A DNA stretch of 64,000 nucleotides, from positions 1,054,001-1,118,000 of the forward strand of contig NZ_VLLE01000003.1 in the NCBI RefSeq assembly GCF_007830055.1, in the 5' to 3' direction. This stretch comes from Lacibacter cauensis (lineage in GTDB: Bacteria > Bacteroidota > Bacteroidia > Chitinophagales > Chitinophagaceae). A program made the translations under genes and the position numbers. The notes under the pieces are model-generated. The model saw nothing but the letters and a program-made list of their open reading frames with translations. It ran no database searches and was not told the origin of the DNA. Below, piece by piece: positions 58,347 through 64,000 of the stretch (positions are counted from its first letter, which is position 1; each line of letters starts with the position of its first letter).

Positions 58347-59387
58347 ATGGTGAAGAAATTTTTTGAACGATTGACAAATTGGGAACTGTGGCCTTTTGCA
58401 GTAATCTATTTCCCCATCAGTTTTGTGTGGCTCTGGTACATTGCACGAAGCAGAGCTGTCTGGTTTTTTACGCCATCGAATCCTACCATCGATTTTGGTG
58501 GTTTTGAAGGCGAGGGAAAAAAAGAAATGTACGATCAGCTGCCACCGCATACCATACCACGTACCATTTATATTATGCACGATCTGCCGTTTGATGAAGT
58601 GCGTGAGCGGATTGCTGCAGCCGGCTTTCAATATCCGTTTATTGTAAAGCCCGATGTGGGAATGAAAGGTATCCTGTTTCGTAAAATTGATACGGAAGAG
58701 CAGTTGCGTAAATATCACGAACGTATACCCGTTGAGTACATTGTGCAGGATTTAATTGAGCTGCCTGTTGAAGTGAGTGTGTTTTATTACCGCCATCCTG
58801 CGCAAACCAAAGGAACGGTGAGTGGATTCATACACAAAGAACTGTTGCATGTAGTTGGTAATGGTGAGGACACGCTTCAACAGCTGGTGCAGAAACATCC
58901 GAGGGCGAAACATCGTATGGAAGAAATGGAGCACCGGCATGCACACCGTTTCGATCGTGTAATTGAAAAGGATCATATTTTTTATCTGTCTTATGCGGGT
59001 AACCATAACCGGGGTGCACATTTTACCAACCTGCATGCGGAAATAGATGAACAGCTGCACAAAGTATTTGATGAGCTGAGTGCGTACTCCAAACATTTTT
59101 ATTACGGCCGCTACGATATTAAAACAACCAGCATTGAAGATTTAAAGGCCGGAAAGAATTTCATGATACTGGAATACAACGGCAGTGGTGCAGAACCCAA
59201 CCATATTTACGATTGTAACATGCGTTTATTCGATGCGTACAGAGAAATACTGAAACACTGGAAAGCTTTGTACGAAATAAGTAAGTACAACCATAACAAC
59301 GGCCACCCTTACTGGAGTTTTGCAAAGGGTTACCGTTTTATTAAACAATCGCAGAAACACTTTAAGCTGCTGCAGAAATATGATTAA
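58347..59387 (+). CDS. Membrane-anchored ATP-grasp protein (copy 1)
   Basis: A 346-residue protein: N-terminal membrane segment (about 15-37, F-A-V-I-Y-F-P-I-S-F-V-W-L-W), a conserved S-N-P-T-I-D-F-G-G-F loop, then an ATP-grasp domain with F-I-V-K-P-D-V-G-M-K-G (nucleotide-binding lysine) and, near the end, M-I-L-E-Y-N-G-S-G-A-E-P-N-H-I-Y-D (metal-binding Glu/Asn). It resembles D-Ala-D-Ala ligase-like enzymes but has no clear family name. The promoter fixes the start. crp follows at 21 bases. A paralog starts at 62937. Confidence 0.75.
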   Translation: MVKKFFERLTNWELWPFAVIYFPISFVWLWYIARSRAVWFFTPSNPTIDFGGFEGEGKKEMYDQLPPHTIPRTIYIMHDLPFDEVRERIAAAGFQYPFIVKPDVGMKGILFRKIDTEEQLRKYHERIPVEYIVQDLIELPVEVSVFYYRHPAQTKGTVSGFIHKELLHVVGNGEDTLQQLVQKHPRAKHRMEEMEHRHAHRFDRVIEKDHIFYLSYAGNHNRGAHFTNLHAEIDEQLHKVFDELSAYSKHFYYGRYDIKTTSIEDLKAGKNFMILEYNGSGAEPNHIYDCNMRLFDAYREILKHWKALYEISKYNHNNGHPYWSFAKGYRFIKQSQKHFKLLQKYD

Positions 59388-59407
59388 TTTCATAACCGAA
59401 TGTTGTT

Positions 59408-60109
59408 ATGGGCAGCGATGAGAAATTTTTATTGATTCGTAATTACGACCTTTTTGCACATGTAACGGATGAAGAGTACGAAGAACTACGGCTCGATCAT
59501 CATTTTATTGAAGCAGCAAAGGGGGAGTATATTTATTTCGATTCAGCCTATCATAATAAATTATACTTTCTTAAAGGCGGCACCATTAAAATTGGTTATG
59601 TTGATGAGGATGGCAAAGAAGTGATTAAAGAAATCATCCGGCAAGGCGAAGTGTTTGGCCAGTTTACATTGGAGCGCAATAACCTCAACGGTGAGTTTGC
59701 ACAGGCCTATAAAGCCGATGTATCATTATGTGCTTTTAACATAGAAGATTTTGAAAAGCTGTTGAAAACAAAACCTGCCATTGGTTTTCATTTTACCAAA
59801 CAGGTTGGACAAAAATTACGAAAGCTTGAAAACCGGCTGTTGAATCTGTTGAACAAAGATGTAAAAACAAGGCTTGTGAATTTCCTTCTGATGCTTGCAC
59901 AGGAGCATGGTAACAATACTATGGGCGATGAACAAACCGTTCAGAATTTTCTTACCCATGAAGACATTGCGCAACTCATTGGCAGCAGCAGACAAACTGT
60001 TACTACTTTACTGAACGAACTCGAAGCTGCAGGCCTGGTGCAGGTAACCAGGCAGCAGATAAAAATTCCGTCCGTTAAAAATCTGCAAAAGCGCTTAGCT
60101 GTCAGTTAA
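59408..60109 (+). CDS. Crp/Fnr-family transcriptional regulator
   Basis: A 233-residue regulator. The N-terminal cyclic-nucleotide-binding-fold domain (about 20-135) has L-Y-F-L-K-G-G-T-I-K-I-G and G-E-V-F-G-Q-F; the effector is unknown. The C-terminal HTH (about 165-225) has F-L-T-H-E-D-I-A-Q-L-I-G-S-S-R-Q-T-V-T-T-L-L-N-E-L. No Fe-S-binding Cys set is evident, so oxygen sensing is unlikely. Its stop lies in a near-palindrome that sits ahead of the YHS genes. Confidence 0.9.
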   Translation: MGSDEKFLLIRNYDLFAHVTDEEYEELRLDHHFIEAAKGEYIYFDSAYHNKLYFLKGGTIKIGYVDEDGKEVIKEIIRQGEVFGQFTLERNNLNGEFAQAYKADVSLCAFNIEDFEKLLKTKPAIGFHFTKQVGQKLRKLENRLLNLLNKDVKTRLVNFLLMLAQEHGNNTMGDEQTVQNFLTHEDIAQLIGSSRQTVTTLLNELEAAGLVQVTRQQIKIPSVKNLQKRLAVS

Positions 60110-60114
60110 CCGAC
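60101..60114. promoter_or_regulatory. Candidate Crp/Fnr operator upstream of the YHS genes
   Basis: GTCAGTTAACCGAC is a 14-bp palindrome with one mismatched pair, overlapping the regulator's stop codon. It is centred about 42 bases before the predicted start of the YHS transcript, the position of class II Crp sites. Confidence 0.45.
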
Positions 60115-60136
60115 AAAACCTGCACAGACAGGCATC

Positions 60137-60144
60137 TACTTTTG
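60137..60144 (+). promoter_or_regulatory. -7 box of the YHS operon
   Basis: TACTTTTG matches TAnnTTTG exactly, 18 bases before the ATG at 60163; no TTG at -33. Confidence 0.55.
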
Positions 60145-60162
60145 TTTCATAAATTAAAACAG

Positions 60163-60621
60163 ATGAAACAGGTACTTCTTCTTTTATTTCTATGTTACGG
60201 ATTTGGTCCGTTGCAGGCGCAGGATCAGCAACGACAAAAAGACTTTAATCTGGAAAACGGAATAGCCGTAAAAGGCTACGATGTAGTGGCTTATTTTAAG
60301 CAAGGCAAGGCGGTAAAGGGCTCTTCTTCATTTGCCGTAATGCACCAGGGTATTAAGTATCATTTTTCTTCGGCGGCCAATAAAGAAACATTTAAAAATA
60401 ATGCAGTTGCCTACGAACCGCAATACGGTGGATGGTGCGCCTATGCCATGGGGGCAAGCGGCGAAAAAGTAGATTTTGATCCTGAAACATTCAAGATTGT
60501 AAACGGGAAACTCTATCTTTTTTACAATCGTTTTTTCAACAATACATTGCCTAAATGGAATAAAGACGAAGCGAACCTGAAAGCAAAAGCGGATATTAAC
60601 TGGAAAAAAATCAGCAATTAA
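60163..60621 (+). CDS. Exported YHS-domain protein (copy 1)
   Basis: A 152-residue exported protein: signal peptide (ending F-G-P-L-Q-A), then a YHS-like domain with G-I-A-V-K-G-Y-D-V-V-A-Y-F, G-I-K-Y-H-F-S-S-A and A-Y-E-P-Q-Y-G-G-W-C-A-Y-A-M-G. The Cys in G-W-C-A-Y may bind a metal; the YHS fold is linked to metal binding in heavy-metal ATPases. It heads a three-gene set with a second YHS protein 10 bases on and a DoxX gene. Start at 60163 by signal peptide. Confidence 0.83.
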   Translation: MKQVLLLLFLCYGFGPLQAQDQQRQKDFNLENGIAVKGYDVVAYFKQGKAVKGSSSFAVMHQGIKYHFSSAANKETFKNNAVAYEPQYGGWCAYAMGASGEKVDFDPETFKIVNGKLYLFYNRFFNNTLPKWNKDEANLKAKADINWKKISN

Positions 60622-60631
60622 ACACAAACTT

Positions 60632-61066
60632 ATGAAACAATATATTTTGCTTGTGCTGCTGTTTGTAACGCTGCAGACGAAAGCACAAACTTCTGAAATT
60701 TTTGCTCCCGATAGTATTGCATTGCGTGGTTACGATGTTGTTGCATTTTACACCGAAGGCAAGGCAATAACCGGCTCCGATAAGTTTATGTACAACTGGA
60801 AAAACGTAAAATGGCTGTTTGCTTCGGCCGAACATCTTGCTTTATTCAAAGCTAACCCTGCCAACTACGAGCCGCAGTACGGAGGCTATTGCGCATACGG
60901 TTTGGCAAGAGGATATAAAGCGCCAACCATGGCAGATACCTGGCATATTCAGGAGAACAAACTTTACTTCAACTATAATCAAAAAGTAAAAACCACCTGG
61001 CAAAAAGAGCAACAACGGTTTATCGATTCGGCCAACCGTAAGTGGCCAGAAGTTAAATTTCAATAA
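60632..61066 (+). CDS. Exported YHS-domain protein (copy 2)
   Basis: A 144-residue paralog of the preceding protein: same signal-peptide layout (M-K-Q-Y-I-L-L-V-L-L-F-V-T-L-Q-T-K-A), then S-I-A-L-R-G-Y-D-V-V-A-F-Y, K-W-L-F-A-S-A and N-Y-E-P-Q-Y-G-G-Y-C-A-Y-G-L-A. Similarity over the whole length points to an old tandem duplication. The DoxX gene follows after 11 bases. Confidence 0.83.
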   Translation: MKQYILLVLLFVTLQTKAQTSEIFAPDSIALRGYDVVAFYTEGKAITGSDKFMYNWKNVKWLFASAEHLALFKANPANYEPQYGGYCAYGLARGYKAPTMADTWHIQENKLYFNYNQKVKTTWQKEQQRFIDSANRKWPEVKFQ

Positions 61067-61077
61067 ACAAATCAAGT

Positions 61078-61479
61078 ATGAACATTACAACTGTTTTTAA
61101 TTGGGTGCTGCGTGTAGTTGCCGCACTCATTATGCTGCAGACCTTGTTCTTTAAATTTTCTGCAAGCGAAGAATCGGTTTATATTTTTTCAACAATCGGG
61201 ATTGAGCCGTGGGGGCGAATTGCAACCGGAGTGATGGAGCTGATTGCTTCGTTATTATTGCTGTACCCACGAACAACCGTCTTCGGTGCTTTATTGGGAG
61301 CCGGCATTATGGGCGGAGCAATTGTTTCACATCTTACCATACTCGGTACAGAAGTAAAAGGCGATGGCGGTCTGTTATTTACTTATGCTGTTATTGTAAT
61401 GGTTGCTTGTCTGTTGCTGCTTTATTTTAACCGCAGAACCATACAGGAGTTGATTTCCAAAATGCAAGCAAAGCAATGA
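61078..61479 (+). CDS. DoxX-family membrane protein
   Basis: A 133-residue inner-membrane protein with four helices (about 10-28, 48-66, 72-92, 98-118), the DoxX layout. The segment L-F-F-K-F-S-A-S-E and the G-R-I-A-T-G-V-M-E-L loop are typical. DoxX proteins are linked to thiosulfate or quinone redox chemistry and oxidative-stress resistance elsewhere. With the two exported YHS proteins it may form an envelope redox or metal module; the link is inferred from operon order. Confidence 0.82.
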   Translation: MNITTVFNWVLRVVAALIMLQTLFFKFSASEESVYIFSTIGIEPWGRIATGVMELIASLLLLYPRTTVFGALLGAGIMGGAIVSHLTILGTEVKGDGGLLFTYAVIVMVACLLLLYFNRRTIQELISKMQAKQ

Positions 61480-61727
61480 CTTTGTTGCAGGCTCGTTGCT
61501 GTAAAAACATCATAAATAAAACTTTCTATTGAGCTGCTACGTATCTTCTAAGGGATTGCTGATGGTGAAGTAAACAGGTCGCTTGACTATTGTTTCGCAA
61601 CGGCAACAACCATTGAAAGAGCAGAAATCGCCCTTTGTAGAAAAAATAAACCTGTTGTTGATTTAAACAGGAAATTGAATGGGCTTGCCGGAAAATGGCT
61701 ATTTTTAAAAAAGATCGTGTTCACTAT

Positions 61728-62228
61728 ATGCACTTATTTACTGCAGTAAAAAACGCTATGCAACAATTGACTGCGTTGCTCGACCAATTAACAGCAGAAC
61801 AATACCAGCAACCGTCTGCTTATTTGTCGGGTTCAACAATCGGTCAGCACACCCGTCATATTATTGAACTGTATCAATGCCTGTTAAACGGATACGATCA
61901 GCAATCTGTTTGTTACGACGACCGTAAGCGGGATGTACGTATTGAAACAGATATTTTATTGGCGAAGGATTTTTTGCATGATATTTCCTGTAACATCAGC
62001 AAAGAAAATATTGATCTGCAGCTTACCGGTACGTACGATCAAACAGCAAAAGAGCAACTGCATATTGCAACAAATTATTACCGTGAGTTGTTGTACAATT
62101 ACGAACACAGCATTCATCACATGGCATTGATACGTGTGGGAATAAAAGAAGTGAGTACTGCTGTTGTAGCTGATGATTTTGGTATCGCATCGTCCACCAT
62201 CCGCCACAGAGAACAATGTGCACAGTAA
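61728..62228 (+). CDS. DinB/YfiT-like metal-dependent protein
   Basis: A 166-residue four-helix bundle protein of the DinB superfamily. Metal-binding histidines are visible in I-G-Q-H-T-R-H-I-I-E and H-S-I-H-H-M-A-L-I-R. Members are often thiol transferases of bacillithiol or other low-molecular thiols, or unknown. An in-frame ATG at 61695 would add 11 residues. The NRDE gene overlaps its 3' end by 13 bases, indicating coupling. Confidence 0.75.
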   Translation: MHLFTAVKNAMQQLTALLDQLTAEQYQQPSAYLSGSTIGQHTRHIIELYQCLLNGYDQQSVCYDDRKRDVRIETDILLAKDFLHDISCNISKENIDLQLTGTYDQTAKEQLHIATNYYRELLYNYEHSIHHMALIRVGIKEVSTAVVADDFGIASSTIRHREQCAQ

Positions 62229-62950
62229 CATACATACCGGTTCAGTCATCGTTTTATCTTACTTCCAACAGAGATGAGAAGCAGGTGCGCCTGCGTGCAG
62301 AAGAGCCTAAGTGGCAAAAGTTTGCAAGTGGTCATCTCTTGTTTCCGAAAGATGGTAATGCCGGTGGTACCTGGATAGCCCTGCACGAAAACGGCAACGC
62401 CATGGTGCTGCTCAACGGTGGTTTTGTCAATCATGTTTCGATACCGCCTTACCGCAAAAGCCGTGGATTAATCTTTTTAGATGTATTTGATCATCCCCGT
62501 CCGGTTGAAGCATTTACACAAATTCACCTGCAGAAAATAGAACCCTTTACACTGGTTATACGACAGGCTGAACAGTTGTTTGAAGCAAGATGGGATGGAC
62601 AGGAGAAAGCAATAACAGAACTCGATGTTGCTTCAGCTCACATCTGGTCGTCGGTTACATTGTACAGCAGTGAAGTAATTGAAAAACGGAAAGCATGGTT
62701 CGATGCATTTCAACAAGAATACAGTGAAACAGGCTCAAAAGAAATTCTGCATTTTCACCGTTTTGCAGGCGATGGCGACGGAACAAATGATGTGTTGATG
62801 AACCGCAACAATGAAATGCTCACTGTGAGTATTACGCAAATTCACCGGCAGGATGAACTTTCTTTTATGCATTACCACGATTTAGCAGAAGGCAAGGTAT
62901 ATTCGCAGGAATTCAACCATTCCATTTCACAACTGCATGCGTCTACCTAA
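62216..62950 (+). CDS. NRDE/TANGO2-family protein
   Basis: A 244-residue protein of the NRDE family, named for the motif here written T-S-N-R-D-E near residues 16-21. Cys2 in M-C-T-V-T-Y may be an N-terminal nucleophile, as in Ntn-like hydrolases. Typical blocks are G-G-T-W-I-A-L-H-E-N-G and V-L-L-N-G-G-F. The eukaryotic relative TANGO2 has been tied to haem or lipid handling; the bacterial role is unknown. Overlaps dinB by 13 bases and the next gene by 14 bases, so the three are co-translated. Confidence 0.85.
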   Translation: MCTVTYIPVQSSFYLTSNRDEKQVRLRAEEPKWQKFASGHLLFPKDGNAGGTWIALHENGNAMVLLNGGFVNHVSIPPYRKSRGLIFLDVFDHPRPVEAFTQIHLQKIEPFTLVIRQAEQLFEARWDGQEKAITELDVASAHIWSSVTLYSSEVIEKRKAWFDAFQQEYSETGSKEILHFHRFAGDGDGTNDVLMNRNNEMLTVSITQIHRQDELSFMHYHDLAEGKVYSQEFNHSISQLHAST

Positions 62951-64000
62951 GCTGTTTACACACCACCCGTTTTTCATTCGTTTATTACATTGGGAATATT
63001 GGAGTTTTACAGCAGTATACGGCTGGATCTATCCGGTGTTTGCCTTGTTGTGCGTACGTGCAGGAGGTAAGTTTTTCTTTACGGCAGCCAACCCAACAAT
63101 ACAATACGGTGGTTTTTTAATGGAGCCCAAGCAGGAAATTTATCCGCTGTTACCTGCAGGTTATTATCCTTTATTTTTTCATGTACCGGTGCATACGCCG
63201 TTTGTGCAAATTGAACAAATGCTGCAACAGCATCAGTTCAACTTTCCGCTCATTGCCAAACCTGTAATTGGTATGCAGGGTAAAGCTGTAAAGAAAATTA
63301 ATACAAAAGAGGAATTGCAAAGCTATGCTTCCATTTGTACGGTTGATTTTATGATACAGGAATTATCGCCCTACACAAAAGAGGTTGGTATCTTTTATTA
63401 TCGTATTCCGGGAGAAGCGAAGGGACATATTACCGGTATTGTAGCGAAAGAACCAATGACAGTGGTAGGTGATGGTGTATCGAGTTTGTACGAATTGATA
63501 CTGAATGTGCCCAGATATATTTTACAGATGGATGCATTGAAGCACATGTATGGCAGCGATATTCTGCAGGTGTTGAAGAAGGGAGAAGTAAAAGTATTGG
63601 CACCTTACGGTAATCATGCACGGGGTTCGAAGTTTGTTGACTGGACAGTGAAAGTCGATGCAACATTTGTGGCAAGCATTGATGCTGTTTGTCAGCAGAT
63701 TGATGGATTTTATTACGGAAGACTGGATGTGATGTATAATGATTGGGATGATCTGCGCCAGGGCAATAACTTTCATATCATCGAACTCAATGGTGCCGGA
63801 AGTGATCCAACACATATGTACGATCCTAAACACAGCCTCTTTTTTGCCTGGAAAGAAATCATCCGGCATTGGTTTATTTTATGGCGCATCAGCAAAAGAA
63901 ATCATGCAAAAGGCCATGGGTATATGACGTTGAAAGAAGGTGTTGCCATGTTTAAGCGCAATGCTGCACACGTACAAAAACTCGATGCGCTTGCACTGAA
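62937..64000 (+). CDS. Membrane-anchored ATP-grasp protein (copy 2, partial at right edge)
   Basis: An open frame of 354 complete codons from the ATG at 62937, with no stop before the window ends. It is a paralog of the protein at 58347: same N-terminal membrane segment after H-W-E-Y-W-S-F, the same N-P-T-I-Q-Y-G-G-F loop and nucleotide-binding P-L-I-A-K-P-V-I-G-M-Q-G-K. I-I-E-L-N-G-A-G-S-D-P-T-H-M-Y-D completes the ATP-grasp site. The region between the two is diverged (for example E-V-G-I-F-Y-Y-R versus E-V-S-V-F-Y-Y-R). It overlaps the NRDE gene by 14 bases. Confidence 0.75.
   Translation, partial: MRLPKLFTHHPFFIRLLHWEYWSFTAVYGWIYPVFALLCVRAGGKFFFTAANPTIQYGGFLMEPKQEIYPLLPAGYYPLFFHVPVHTPFVQIEQMLQQHQFNFPLIAKPVIGMQGKAVKKINTKEELQSYASICTVDFMIQELSPYTKEVGIFYYRIPGEAKGHITGIVAKEPMTVVGDGVSSLYELILNVPRYILQMDALKHMYGSDILQVLKKGEVKVLAPYGNHARGSKFVDWTVKVDATFVASIDAVCQQIDGFYYGRLDVMYNDWDDLRQGNNFHIIELNGAGSDPTHMYDPKHSLFFAWKEIIRHWFILWRISKRNHAKGHGYMTLKEGVAMFKRNAAHVQKLDALAL

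Noticed and set aside
1-64000. Mobile elements, prophage genes or CRISPR arrays
   Set aside because: No transposase, integrase, phage structural gene or regularly spaced repeat was found on either strand.

Overview
The window looks like ordinary chromosome of a Bacteroidota bacterium, most likely family Chitinophagaceae. The signs are an ECF sigma/FecR/SusC/SusD cluster, GLPGLI and Porin_10 proteins, HYC_CC_PP and DUF4954 proteins, a SprE/PorW-like TPR protein, a eukaryotic-type citrate synthase, almost no Shine-Dalgarno sites, and promoters of the Bacteroidota type (TTG, about 20 bp, TAnnTTTG). I see no insertion sequence, prophage, CRISPR array, tRNA or rRNA. Many start codons were moved downstream of the longest possible start, because a promoter box, a terminator or a signal peptide shows where the real gene begins.

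Layout. 1-9.4 kb: housekeeping genes (pssA, purS, rsmI, an M1 peptidase, an orphan NarL-type regulator, rsmG with a glycosyltransferase, a DUF2975/HTH pair, tgt). 9.5-20.4 kb: a carbohydrate-uptake locus with sigma factor, FecR anti-sigma, SusC, SusD, a LamG surface lipoprotein, a GH144-like glucanase, a secreted esterase and a lipoprotein glycerophosphodiesterase. The enzyme set suggests a substituted beta-1,2-glucan, such as osmoregulated periplasmic glucan, as substrate. 20.4-33.9 kb: envelope and central metabolism (LptF/G permease, citrate synthase, DUF1801, DUF4954, glmS, PBP1A, SprE/PorW-like protein). 34-36 kb: a short operon with an M23-like membrane stalk that has no peptidase domain, a bactofilin, AtpZ, a four-helix membrane protein and a SprT-like protease. 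36-40 kb: a small Cys-containing secreted protein and a GLPGLI/TonB-receptor pair. 40-43.8 kb: GNAT, an outer-membrane protein, sucC and purine nucleoside phosphorylase.

43.8-52 kb is the most distinctive part. A Porin_10 protein is followed by a metal-handling cluster: HYC_CC_PP protein, an HMA domain fused to a metallothionein-like Cys tail, a second HMA protein, a barrel-like protein and a 22-residue Cys-Cys micropeptide. An MFS transporter and a TonB receptor with a CxxC plug follow; the receptor promoter carries a metalloregulator-like operator. 52-58 kb holds argS, secreted and membrane proteins of unknown role, and a CCG-domain Fe-S protein. 58.3-64 kb has two paralogous membrane-anchored ATP-grasp proteins around a Crp/Fnr regulator, two secreted YHS proteins, DoxX, DinB and an NRDE/TANGO2 protein. 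The second ATP-grasp gene runs off the right edge.

All function calls come from reading motifs by eye; no database search was possible.
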